Part shown: positions 51,830 to 60,124 of the stretch, piece by piece | How the letters are laid out: every line of letters starts with the position of its first letter | Position numbering within the stretch: the stretch's first letter is position 1 | DNA from: Pseudomonadota bacterium | GTDB lineage: Bacteria > Pseudomonadota > Gammaproteobacteria > Burkholderiales > Burkholderiaceae_B | Assembly: GCA_023439305.1 (NCBI GenBank) | Contig: JAEXOO010000012.1 | Location: forward strand, 1-64,000 | DNA length: 64,000 bases | Reading direction: 5' to 3' | Position numbers and translations under genes: made by a program | Notes under the pieces: generated by a model | The model's input: only the letters and a program-made list of their open reading frames with translations | What the model was told of the DNA's origin: nothing | The model's database searches: none

Positions 51830-53494
51830 ATGGATATCCGACGCACCATCCTTTGGATGATCTTCTCGTTTTCACTGCTGCTGCTGTGGAACAACTGGCA
51901 GGAATACAACGGCAAGCCTTCGCTGTTCGCCTCCGCTCCCGCCACCACACAGACGCAGGCGGCTTCCGAGCCCGCCGCCGACGGCAGTGTGCCTGTCGGC
52001 CAGCAGCCGGCTGCTCCCGCCGCACTGCCATCGACCAACAGCGCCGTGTCCTCCTCGGCCCAGACCATAGACATCACCACCGACGTCTACAAGCTCAGCT
52101 TCAGCACCGAAGGCGCGCAGCTGATCAAGGCCGAACTGCTCAAGTACGGCTCGCCCGAAGCACCTGATCAACCTATGGTGCTGCTGGACAACTCCGCCGG
52201 TTCGACCTACCTGGCGCAGTCCGGCGTGGTGGGCGCTGCAGGCCAGAGCCTGCCCAACCACCTGACGCCATTCACCCTGGTGTCCACGCAGCACGCCCTG
52301 ACCGGCGATACGCTGGATGTGGTGTTCGAAGCCACCTCCGGGGACGTCAAGGTCGTCAAGACCTACACCCTGCACAAGGGCCGCTACGACATCCAGGTGC
52401 GTCACGACATCCAGAACCAGAGCGGCGCCGCCATTACGCCCACGCTGTATCTGCAGCTGACCCGCGACGGCAACAACCCGCCTGACTCCTCGCGTCTGTA
52501 CAGTACCTTCACCGGTCCTGTGGTCTACTCCAGCAACGACAAGTTCCAGAAGATCACCTTCTCGGACATCGACAAGAACAAAGCCAGCTATGCCCGTGAC
52601 GTGGACAATGGCTGGATCGGCATGGTGCAGCATTACTTCGCCACCGCCTGGGTGCCAGCCCAGGACGTCAAGCGCACCAACGAAATCCTGAAACTGGGCA
52701 ACAACCTGTACGCCGTGCGCACGCTGGAACCCGTGGGTTCCATCGATGCAGGCCAGAGCAAAGCCGTGGACGCCTCCTTGTGGGTCGGCCCCCAGGACCA
52801 GAAAGCCATGGCCCAACTGGCTACCGGGCTGGACCTGGTCGTGGACTACGGCTGGCTGACCATCATCTCCAAGCCGCTGTTCAAACTGCTCACCTGGTTG
52901 CACGCGCTGCTGGGCAACTGGGGCTGGGCCATTGTCGCCCTGACCGTGCTGATCAAGCTGGTGTTCTTCCCCCTGTCCGCCGCCAGCTACCGCTCCATGG
53001 CCAAGATGAAGCAATTCGCGCCGCGCATGCAGGCCCTGCGCGAGAAGTTCGGCGACGACAAGGCCAAGCTGAACGCCGCCATGATGGAAATGTACCGTAC
53101 GGAAAAGATCAACCCGCTGGGCGGCTGTCTGCCCATGCTGGTGCAGATCCCCGTGTTCATCGCCTTGTACTGGGTACTGCTGGGTAGCGTCGAAATGCGC
53201 GGCGCACCATGGATTTTGTGGATCCACGACCTGGCCGCGCGCGATCCCTGGATGATTCTGCCCGCCATCATGATGGGCACCATGTTCCTGCAGATCAAGC
53301 TCAACCCCACCCCACCTGATCCAATGCAGGCCAAGGTCATGATGCTGATGCCCCTGGTGTTCGGCGGCATGATGTTCTTCTTCCCGGCCGGCCTGGTGCT
53401 GTACTGGTGTGTGAACAACATCCTGTCCATCGCCCAGCAGCGCTACATCACCGTCCAGATCGAAAAGAAGAGCGCCAAGGCAGCCAACAGCTGA
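51830..53494 (+). CDS. yidC: Membrane protein insertase YidC
   Basis: A 554-residue inner-membrane insertase. The N-terminal anchor is about 4-22 (RTILWMIFSFSLLLLWNNW), followed by a periplasmic beta-sandwich domain (about 60-345). The conserved five-helix core comes next, with the hydrophilic-groove Arg in LSAASYRSMAKMK and the segment NPLGGCLPMLVQIPVF. It ends basic (EKKSAKAANS). It is followed by a strong terminator and, unusually, not directly by mnmE. Confidence 0.97.
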   Translation: MDIRRTILWMIFSFSLLLLWNNWQEYNGKPSLFASAPATTQTQAASEPAADGSVPVGQQPAAPAALPSTNSAVSSSAQTIDITTDVYKLSFSTEGAQLIKAELLKYGSPEAPDQPMVLLDNSAGSTYLAQSGVVGAAGQSLPNHLTPFTLVSTQHALTGDTLDVVFEATSGDVKVVKTYTLHKGRYDIQVRHDIQNQSGAAITPTLYLQLTRDGNNPPDSSRLYSTFTGPVVYSSNDKFQKITFSDIDKNKASYARDVDNGWIGMVQHYFATAWVPAQDVKRTNEILKLGNNLYAVRTLEPVGSIDAGQSKAVDASLWVGPQDQKAMAQLATGLDLVVDYGWLTIISKPLFKLLTWLHALLGNWGWAIVALTVLIKLVFFPLSAASYRSMAKMKQFAPRMQALREKFGDDKAKLNAAMMEMYRTEKINPLGGCLPMLVQIPVFIALYWVLLGSVEMRGAPWILWIHDLAARDPWMILPAIMMGTMFLQIKLNPTPPDPMQAKVMMLMPLVFGGMMFFFPAGLVLYWCVNNILSIAQQRYITVQIEKKSAKAANS

Positions 53495-53512
53495 TCGAGC
53501 CCGCTCCGACAC

Positions 53513-53547
53513 GAAAAAAACCCCGCCCCACGGACGGGGTTTTTTTT
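53513..53547 (+). terminator. Intrinsic terminator of yidC
   Basis: ACCCCG / CGGGGT arms lie within A and T runs (AAAAAAACCCCG ... CGGGGTTTTTTTT), 19 bases after the yidC stop. Confidence 0.88.
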
Positions 53548-53641
53548 CGTCCTGGCCTGACCCATCGACAGGGCATGGCTTGAAATAGACCAAGGACAAA
53601 TACAAAGCTTGCCGCTATGATCAGGATGAAAACCCGACCCA

Positions 53642-53678
53642 ATAGCAAAAAACTATTTGATCGCTTAAATCATTCGAT
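53642..53678. promoter_or_regulatory. Candidate OxyR binding site upstream of catalase
   Basis: The first half is a perfect ATAG-N7-CTAT (53642-53656). After a 7-base spacer the second half reads CTTA-N7-CGAT (53664-53678) and matches only partly. The spacing equals that of the known OxyR consensus of four half-sites. It lies 94 bases before the catalase start. OxyR itself is not encoded in the window. Confidence 0.55.
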
Positions 53679-53771
53679 TTAACTATTTCGAGCAAGGCCA
53701 GTAGACTGATCTCAACTTCTTAAAAACGACCCGCCCTGCTGGATCCGGGTCAGCTTCCACGGAGAATCACA

Positions 53772-55217
53772 ATGAGCAACAAAACCCTGACGACCGCCGC
53801 CGGCCGCCCGGTTGAGGAAAACCAGAACTCCATGACGGCCGGTCCGCGCGGACCGGTCCTGATGCAGGACTTCTGGCTGCTGGAGAAGCTGGCCCACTTC
53901 GACCGAGAGCGCATTCCGGAGCGGGTCGTACATGCCAAAGGTTCGGGCGCTTTCGGCACCTTCACCGTCACCCACGACATCAGCCAGTACAGCATGGCCA
54001 AGGTGTTCAAGCCCGGCAGCAGCACCCCCGTTTTCTTACGTTTTTCCACCGTAGCCGGTGAAGCAGGAGCCGCAGATGCAGAACGCGACGTACGAGGATT
54101 TGCCATCAAGTTCTACACCGAGGACGGAAACTGGGACCTCGTGGGCAATAACACTCCTGTCTTCTTTATACGGGATCCACTGAAGTTCCCCGACTTCATC
54201 CATACCCAGAAGCGCGATCCACGCAACCACATGCGCAATGCGACGGCTGTCTGGGACTTCTGGTCCCTGTCGCCCGAATCCCTGCACCAGGTCACCATCC
54301 TCATGAGCGACCGCGGTCTGCCCCGTAACCTGCGCCAGATGCATGGTTTCGGCTCGCACACCTACAGCCTGATCAACGATAAAGGCGAGCGCCACTGGGT
54401 CAAGTTCCACTTCAAGTCGCAGCAAGGCATTGCCAACTACACCAACGCCGAAGCGGCCACCGTCGTGGGACAGGACCGCGAAAGCTCGCAGCGCGATCTG
54501 TACGAAAACATCGAACAAGGCAATTTCCCGCGTTGGGCGTTGCGCATCCAGATCATGAGCGAAGAACAGGCGCGCAGCTACCACATCAATCCCTTCGACG
54601 TGACCAAGGTATGGCCGCACGGCGATTTCCCCCTGATCGACGTGGGCACGCTGGAGCTGAACGAAAATCCCAGCAACTATTTCGCCCAGGTAGAGCAGGC
54701 CGCCTTCACGCCCGCCAACCTGGTGCCCGGCATCGGCCACTCGCCCGACCGCATGTTGCAAGGCCGCATCTTCTCCTATGGCGACACCCAGCGTTATCGC
54801 CTGGGCGTGAACCATGGGCTGCTGCCGGTCAACGCGCCGCGATGTCCGTTCCACCACAGCTACCATCGCGACGGCGCGATGCGGGCTGACGACAACCAGG
54901 GCGGCACCATCAATTACGAACCCAACAGCCAGGGGCAATGGCAGCAAGCGCCTCGCAGCGAACCCCCGCTGGCGCTGGACGGCCAGCCCGCAGACCACTG
55001 GGATCACCGCGTGGACGACGACTACTACACGCAGCCCGGCAATCTGTTCCGCCTGTTCAATGATGAGGAAAAACAACGCCTGTTCAGCAATATCGCCGAT
55101 GCCATGGCGGGCGTGCCCACGGAGATCATCGAGCGCCAGATTGCGCACTTCCGCAAGGCAGATCCTGCTTACGGCGATGGGGTCTATGCAGAGCTGAAAA
55201 AGCGTGGTACATTTTAA
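53772..55217 (+). CDS. Monofunctional heme catalase (small-subunit, clade 3)
   Basis: A 481-residue catalase that breaks H2O2 into water and oxygen. The distal heme His region is RVVHAKGSGAFGTF, the distal Asn is in GNNTPVFFIRDP, and the proximal Tyr lies in RIFSYGDTQRYRLG. Length and the NADPH-site pattern fit clade 3 (KatA/KatB type). There is no signal peptide. It is monocistronic, preceded by a candidate OxyR site and followed by a terminator, and sits in the block that separates yidC from mnmE. Confidence 0.95.
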   Translation: MSNKTLTTAAGRPVEENQNSMTAGPRGPVLMQDFWLLEKLAHFDRERIPERVVHAKGSGAFGTFTVTHDISQYSMAKVFKPGSSTPVFLRFSTVAGEAGAADAERDVRGFAIKFYTEDGNWDLVGNNTPVFFIRDPLKFPDFIHTQKRDPRNHMRNATAVWDFWSLSPESLHQVTILMSDRGLPRNLRQMHGFGSHTYSLINDKGERHWVKFHFKSQQGIANYTNAEAATVVGQDRESSQRDLYENIEQGNFPRWALRIQIMSEEQARSYHINPFDVTKVWPHGDFPLIDVGTLELNENPSNYFAQVEQAAFTPANLVPGIGHSPDRMLQGRIFSYGDTQRYRLGVNHGLLPVNAPRCPFHHSYHRDGAMRADDNQGGTINYEPNSQGQWQQAPRSEPPLALDGQPADHWDHRVDDDYYTQPGNLFRLFNDEEKQRLFSNIADAMAGVPTEIIERQIAHFRKADPAYGDGVYAELKKRGTF

Positions 55218-55254
55218 ATACAGTTTTAGCGAACTGGCTCCCTAGCGGAGCATT

Positions 55255-55283
55255 AACCCCCCAACCGCAAGGTTGGGGGGTTT
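55255..55283 (+). terminator. Intrinsic terminator of the catalase gene
   Basis: AACCCCCCAACC-GCAA-GGTTGGGGGGTT is a twelve-pair stem with a GCAA tetraloop and T-rich tail, 37 bases after the stop. Confidence 0.93.
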
Positions 55284-55352
55284 CTCTTTTTCGGGCTCCG
55301 GCGATGGCGCCAGGCCCTTATCTCAGCCAGTCTTTTCCCGGAGCGGCTCCGC

Positions 55353-55745
55353 ATGAAATTCGGCTATACCATCATCTACGTGCCCGACGTCAGCCAGGCG
55401 CTGGATTACTTCAATCGCGCCTTTGGCCTGACGACCAAGATGCTGCACGACAGCGGCCTGTATGGCGAATTGGACACCGGCCAGACCACGTTGGCCTTTG
55501 CGGCCGAAATGCTGGCCTACATGAACTACCCCAAAGGCCACCTGTCCACCCACGCCTCCAGTGTGCCGCTGGGCATCGAAGTCGCCCTGGTATGCGACGA
55601 CGTGCACACCGCCCACGCCCAGGCCCTGGCGGCCGGGGGCACCGAATTGGCGCCCCCCCAGGACAAGCCCTGGGGCCAGATCGTCTCCTATGTGCAGAGC
55701 CCCGAACGTATCGTGGTCGAGCTGTGTACGCCGCTTGCCGGCTAA
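55353..55745 (+). CDS. VOC (glyoxalase/bleomycin-resistance) family protein
   Basis: A 130-residue single-unit VOC protein with two beta-alpha-beta-beta-beta modules. It shows FGYTIIYVPDVSQALDYFNRAFG at the start in family form (Y-V-x-D-V-x-x-A-x-x-F-Y/F) and late QIVSYVQSPERIVVELCTP, with Glu as a metal ligand. The function is unknown; members include dioxygenases, isomerases and resistance proteins. GGAG lies nine bases before the ATG. It is a single gene bounded by two terminators. Confidence 0.85.
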   Translation: MKFGYTIIYVPDVSQALDYFNRAFGLTTKMLHDSGLYGELDTGQTTLAFAAEMLAYMNYPKGHLSTHASSVPLGIEVALVCDDVHTAHAQALAAGGTELAPPQDKPWGQIVSYVQSPERIVVELCTPLAG

Positions 55746-55752
55746 GGACATA

Positions 55753-55778
55753 AAAAAACCCGGCCCAGGCCGGGTTTT
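55753..55778. terminator. Bidirectional intrinsic terminator
   Basis: AAACCCGGCC / GGCCGGGTTT is a stem with A and T runs between the convergent VOC and Bug genes. Confidence 0.9.
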
Positions 55779-55798
55779 CCACATTCAGGCGCCATGCA

Positions 55799-56770
55799 TC
55801 ATTGCTGCAAATAGCCCGACTCTTTGATGATGGGTCCCCAGGTATCCAGATCTTCCTGCACCGTGCGTGCCAGTTCCTGGCCATCGCCGGAGGCAGGGCG
55901 AAAGCCGATAGGCACAATGGCCTTCTCGATCTTGGGGTTCTTGGCCACCTCATTGAAGGCTTCCTGGAACTGCTTCACCAGCTCAGGCTCCATGCCCACA
56001 GGTGCAAAAATACCCATCCAGCCCGATGCTTCCAGATTGCCGTAACCCATTTCCACGAAAGTCGGCACGTCTTTCAGGATATCCAGGCGCTTGGGGCCGG
56101 TAATGCCCAGCACACGCACCGAACCAGTGGCCACATGCTCGGTGATCATGCCCACGGCATCGATACCGGCAGGAATATGGTCGCCCAGCAGATCATTGAT
56201 CAGCGGCGCTCCGCCCTTGTAGGGCACTGGCGACATCTGGATGTCGTTCTTCTTGGCAATGCTGTAGCCCAGGAACTGGGGTGCGCTGCCCGGCGCAGGA
56301 ATGCCGTAGTGCCCGTATTTCTCGGGCTGCTTGCGTACCAGCTCCACGTATTCAGCCAGCGTGTTGGCCGGTGTGGTCTTGCCCACCACGAAGATATGTT
56401 CGAACTTGGCAATGACAGCGACCGGCAGGAAGTCCTTCATTGGATCGTAAGTCACGGTTTTAACCGTCAGGGGCAGGGTCGTCATCATGTGGTTATTAGC
56501 CACCAGCAACACCGAGCCGTCCACCGGCGAGCGCAAAAAGCCCTGAGCCGCGACCTGGCCGCCCGCCCCGGCGCGGTTGTCCACCACCACATTCACACCC
56601 AGCTTTTCACGCAACTGTTCGGCATACACCCGCGCCACCGCGTCCGCGGTGCCGCCGGCCGGGTAGCCCACGACCAGGCGGACCGTGTCAGGCAGCTTGG
56701 CTGCCATGGACATGCCCGCCGTCAGGGCCAAGGCGGCCCCCACCAAAACCTGCGCCCATTTCCTCTTCAT
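55799..56770 (-). CDS. Bug/TctC-family periplasmic solute-binding protein
   Basis: A 323-residue receptor with a Sec signal peptide cut near SMAA-K. It has VRLVVGYPAGGTADAVARVYA and VVVDNRAGAGGQVAAQGFL. It is the last gene of a four-gene minus-strand unit with an M20 deacylase, a PLP dehydratase and a cyclodeaminase-family reductase, 31 bases after the last. It probably binds the compound those enzymes degrade, perhaps an N-acylated or hydroxylated amino acid. No TctAB is present. Confidence 0.92.
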   Translation of the reverse strand: MKRKWAQVLVGAALALTAGMSMAAKLPDTVRLVVGYPAGGTADAVARVYAEQLREKLGVNVVVDNRAGAGGQVAAQGFLRSPVDGSVLLVANNHMMTTLPLTVKTVTYDPMKDFLPVAVIAKFEHIFVVGKTTPANTLAEYVELVRKQPEKYGHYGIPAPGSAPQFLGYSIAKKNDIQMSPVPYKGGAPLINDLLGDHIPAGIDAVGMITEHVATGSVRVLGITGPKRLDILKDVPTFVEMGYGNLEASGWMGIFAPVGMEPELVKQFQEAFNEVAKNPKIEKAIVPIGFRPASGDGQELARTVQEDLDTWGPIIKESGYLQQ

Positions 56771-56801
56771 CGCTCAGCTCCCCGGCGTCTTCGTGACGCT
56801 T

Positions 56802-57806
56802 TTAAAGTTCAACCAAACGGCCATGTCCTTCCCGGACATGGCGACTCAACAGTGCGGCGGCCGTCAATACATCTTCGAAAGCCAACCCCAACGACTTGAA
56901 TATCGTGATTTCCTCGTGGTTCAGGCGGCCCGGCGCCGCTCCGTCCAGCACGGCGCCCAGCTCGGTCAGTTCAGCATCCGGGGACAGCCAGCCCTCGCGA
57001 CAGGCATCCAGAAACTCGCCTGACTCTGAACGGGTGGATTGGGCCCGATCAACAAACAGGCGGCCTGCCGCCATGGTCGAACCATCCAGCTCGCGGCTGG
57101 CCGGCGTGCTGGAGCCCATGGCCGTCACATGCGTGCCCGGCCGCAGCCAATCGCGCTGCAGCACCGGGGTGGCCGAACTGGTGGCCGTCACCACCATGTC
57201 GGATTGTGCCACGGCCTGCTCGGCAGCCACATCCACCAATAAGGGACAATCAATATAAGCCTGCGCCTCTTGCACAAAATGACGGGCAGACTGCGACGAA
57301 CGCGTCACCACAAACACCTTGCTCAACGACCGCACCTGAGCGACGGCACGAAGCTGCCAGAGGGCCTGGTGCCCGCCACCGAACAGGGTCAGCACGCTGG
57401 CATCAGGCCGCGCCAGCAGATCCGTCGCCAAGCCGGTCACGGCAGCGGTGCGCAAGGCCGTGACGCTGCTGGCATCCAGGATGGCGCGCGTCTCGCCAGT
57501 ATGGGCGCTCATCAACAGGACGCAGCCCTGATGAGGATCCTTGCCCAGGCGCACATTGTCCGGGAACAGCGTGCCCATCTTGGCGCCATACAGCGGTTCG
57601 GGATAAATCTCGGGCAGGTCGATACAGGCCGGCATCATGCCCAGGAACCCGGAGGCCAGCGGACTGCGCACAATCGTGCGCAGCGGCTGATCGATCCGGC
57701 CCTGCTGCAGGGCGCGAAAACCCTGGCCCATCAATTCAATGGCGTCGCCCAGCCCGAGTCCGCCAAACACCTCGTCGGCGTTGGCCACATATACAGAATG
57801 CTCCAT
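56802..57806 (-). CDS. Ornithine cyclodeaminase / mu-crystallin family protein (EutC- or iminosuccinate-reductase-like)
   Basis: A protein of 334 residues. The substrate-site Lys76 is in GAKMGTLFP, the NAD motif is GGGHQA (143-148), and TGETRAILDASSVTALRTAA matches the family. Members are true cyclodeaminases, imine reductases such as iminosuccinate reductase of the beta-hydroxyaspartate cycle, or EutC of ectoine breakdown. Its ATG lies three bases after the stop of a PLP dehydratase gene, the same pairing as eutB-eutC and bhcB-bhcD. A reductase acting on the imine released by the dehydratase is therefore the best guess. Confidence 0.88.
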   Translation of the reverse strand: MEHSVYVANADEVFGGLGLGDAIELMGQGFRALQQGRIDQPLRTIVRSPLASGFLGMMPACIDLPEIYPEPLYGAKMGTLFPDNVRLGKDPHQGCVLLMSAHTGETRAILDASSVTALRTAAVTGLATDLLARPDASVLTLFGGGHQALWQLRAVAQVRSLSKVFVVTRSSQSARHFVQEAQAYIDCPLLVDVAAEQAVAQSDMVVTATSSATPVLQRDWLRPGTHVTAMGSSTPASRELDGSTMAAGRLFVDRAQSTRSESGEFLDACREGWLSPDAELTELGAVLDGAAPGRLNHEEITIFKSLGLAFEDVLTAAALLSRHVREGHGRLVEL

Positions 57807-57809
57807 GAC

Positions 57810-58784
57810 TCACCCCCGCGCCAACGGCGTGGTGATATGGCGCACATAAGTGTCCGTATCCGTGTTGGAGCCGCAGAACAGCACGCCCACGCGCTGACCT
57901 GCCAGGCGGTCGCGCAAAGGATGCATCAGGGCCGCAGTAGCGACGGCGCATGCCGGCTCGGTGGCCATCTTGAATTCCTCGAAAAGGAAATGCATGGCCG
58001 CGCGGATCTGGTCCTCGGTCACTGTTTCCAGAGCGTCGATATTGTCCTGGCAGATGCGGAAACTGTACTCATCGGTATGCGGCGCCATCAGGCTGTCCGC
58101 AATTGATTGCATCGCGCCGATTTTCTGCGGCTGACCGGCAGTACGGCTCAGCGCCATGACATTGGCGCCGACAGGCTCAATGCCATAGACCACGCAGTCA
58201 GGCTGCCACAGCTTGACGGCGGCCGACACTCCGGCCGCAAGGCCGCCGCCGCCGATAGGCACGATGACCGCGTCCAGCTTGCCGGCCTGCTGCAGCCATT
58301 CGTAGCCCAGCGAGGCCGTACCCATTACGGTGGGATAGGAGCTGAACGGGTGAACGAAGGTCATCTGCTCGTCGCGCTCGATCTGGCGCACCAGCTCGAA
58401 TGCCTGCTCGCCGTTGTCGGCAAAGACAATATCGGCGCCGAACTGGCGGCACAAGGCCACGCGAGCGGGGCTGGCCGTGCTGATCATGACCGTCTTGGCT
58501 TTGACGCCCATTTCATGGGCTGCATAGGCCACGGCCACGGCATGGTTGCCGGCGGACACGCAGGTCACGCCCCGGCGGCGCTGCTCGGGAGACAGGCTGA
58601 GCAGATTGTTGAAGGCGCCGCGCACCTTGAAGGTGCCCGAGCGCTGCAGATGCTCGAACTTGAAGTTGACCGAACTGTCCAGACGCCGGCTGTCGTAATC
58701 GAACACCGGCGTGTGGCGTACGTAAGGGCGCAGGCGCTCATGCGCCGGCGCCACATTTTCCTGGGTAACTTTTTCTTGTGTCAT
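57810..58784 (-). CDS. PLP-dependent hydroxy-amino-acid dehydratase (threonine/serine dehydratase fold, EutB/BhcB-like)
   Basis: A 324-residue fold-type II PLP enzyme. The Schiff-base Lys53 is in GTFKVRGAF, the Asn loop is SAGNHA (78-82 region), and the phosphate loop is PIGGGGLAAG. There is no C-terminal ACT domain, so it is not the biosynthetic IlvA. It removes water from a beta-hydroxy amino acid. Coupling with the cyclodeaminase-family gene suggests beta-hydroxyaspartate or a related substrate over threonine, but this is inference. It follows the M20 deacylase by 33 bases. Confidence 0.88.
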   Translation of the reverse strand: MTQEKVTQENVAPAHERLRPYVRHTPVFDYDSRRLDSSVNFKFEHLQRSGTFKVRGAFNNLLSLSPEQRRRGVTCVSAGNHAVAVAYAAHEMGVKAKTVMISTASPARVALCRQFGADIVFADNGEQAFELVRQIERDEQMTFVHPFSSYPTVMGTASLGYEWLQQAGKLDAVIVPIGGGGLAAGVSAAVKLWQPDCVVYGIEPVGANVMALSRTAGQPQKIGAMQSIADSLMAPHTDEYSFRICQDNIDALETVTEDQIRAAMHFLFEEFKMATEPACAVATAALMHPLRDRLAGQRVGVLFCGSNTDTDTYVRHITTPLARG

Positions 58785-58817
58785 GGTTGTTTCTCTGAGG
58801 CCAGCCTCTGTCGGCTG

Positions 58818-60014
58818 TCAGGATGCTACGGCTTGGGTGCGGATCAAGGCCCGCAGGAACTGCTCGCACTGCTCGATCTGCTCCAGGTCCACATATTCGT
58901 CCGGGCGGTGCGCCTGTTCGATATTGCCTGGGCCGCAAATAATGGAAGGTACGCCGGCGCGCTGGAAAAGACCGGCTTCGGTGCCGTAAGCCACCTTGCG
59001 CACGGTATCGTCACGCGTCAGCTCGCGCACCAGCTTGGTGATGGCCGCCTGCTCATCGGGATTCAGCCCCGGTGCGCTGGCCAGTTTTTCCAGTTCGACG
59101 GCGGCGTTGGGATGTTCCCGGCGCATGGCCGGCAGGACCTGGCTTTCGATGAACTCGCGAATCTCGTCCAGAATAGGTTCGGGATCCACGCCTGGCAGGT
59201 TGCGGTATTCGAATTCAAATTCGCACAGATCGGGCACCGTGTTCAAGGCGATTCCGCCGCGAATCATGCTGGTCTGCAAGGTCGTGAAAGGCACATCGAA
59301 ATCCCGGTCGTAGGGCCCCAGGCTCTTGTAATCGTCGGCCAGCTCGCGAATGGCGATGATGATGCGCGCCGCGTACTCGATGGCATTCAGGCCCTTGGGT
59401 GTCAGCGAGGAGTGGGCGGCATGGCCATGCACCCGGCAGCGGTACGCATTGATGCCTTTATGCGCCACGATGGTGCGCATGCTGGTCGGTTCGCCCACCA
59501 CGCAGCCGTCGGGATTCACGCCGCGGCGCACCAGTTCATCAATCATGACTGGCGCGCCCACGCAACCGACTTCCTCGTCGTACGAATAAGCCAGGTGAAT
59601 GGGATGGGCCAGCGACGTGGCCAGCATCTCGGGCACCAGTTGCAGAGTCACCCCGACAAAACCTTTCATATCGCAGGCGCCGCGGCCATAAAGGCGCCCA
59701 TCGCGCACTTCCGGCTTGAAGGGATCGCTGGTCCAGTTCTGGCCATCGACCGGCACCACATCAGTATGGCCCGACAGCACGATGCCGCCGGTACGGCGCC
59801 CGTCCGCAGCGGGGATGGTGGCGAAGAGGTTGGCCTTGCGTCCGCTCTCATCATGCGTCAGCACCGTTTCCAGGCCCTGCAGATGCAAATAGGTCTGCAC
59901 GTCATGGATGAGGCCAAGATTAGATTCCCGGCTTGTCGTATCATAAGCAATCAGCTTTTTGATCCAATCGACCGAGTTAGAGGGATAAACAGTAGGATCA
60001 AACAGCGCAGTCAT
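58818..60014 (-). CDS. M20-family deacylase, acetylornithine deacetylase (ArgE) type
   Basis: A 398-residue zinc peptidase-family protein. Metal and catalytic motifs are GHTDVVPVDG, GRGACDMKGF, DEEVGCVGA and a late H in AHRPDEYV, with a lid domain between. It hydrolyses an N-acyl amino acid. The context is not arginine synthesis. It leads a unit with a PLP dehydratase, a cyclodeaminase-family protein and a Bug receptor, so it may release the free amino acid that those enzymes break down. It is divergent from an XRE-cupin regulator. Confidence 0.88.
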   Translation of the reverse strand: MTALFDPTVYPSNSVDWIKKLIAYDTTSRESNLGLIHDVQTYLHLQGLETVLTHDESGRKANLFATIPAADGRRTGGIVLSGHTDVVPVDGQNWTSDPFKPEVRDGRLYGRGACDMKGFVGVTLQLVPEMLATSLAHPIHLAYSYDEEVGCVGAPVMIDELVRRGVNPDGCVVGEPTSMRTIVAHKGINAYRCRVHGHAAHSSLTPKGLNAIEYAARIIIAIRELADDYKSLGPYDRDFDVPFTTLQTSMIRGGIALNTVPDLCEFEFEYRNLPGVDPEPILDEIREFIESQVLPAMRREHPNAAVELEKLASAPGLNPDEQAAITKLVRELTRDDTVRKVAYGTEAGLFQRAGVPSIICGPGNIEQAHRPDEYVDLEQIEQCEQFLRALIRTQAVAS

Positions 60015-60124
60015 GCCTTCTATCTCCTGACGTAAACCGCATATCTTACATACGATAGGACAGAGTTTTCGTATAAGAAAATTAATAATATCTATAAAAC
60101 CAGATTGTTTTATTCTATTAGGTT
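60015..60124. promoter_or_regulatory. Divergent promoter region, deacylase / XRE-cupin regulator
   Basis: This is an AT-rich 110-base gap. It contains an inverted repeat TTTTC (60066-60070) and GAAAA (60077-60081) with a 6-base spacer, a possible site for the adjacent regulator. The arms are short. Confidence 0.4.

Noticed and set aside
51872..53605. 577-codon open frame on the minus strand opposite yidC
   Set aside because: yidC is unambiguous on the plus strand; the shadow frame is low-complexity.
55799..60014. Cluster considered as hydroxyectoine degradation
   Set aside because: Ectoine hydrolase (EutD/DoeA) and the DoeB-type deacetylase are absent. The deacylase here is M20/ArgE type.
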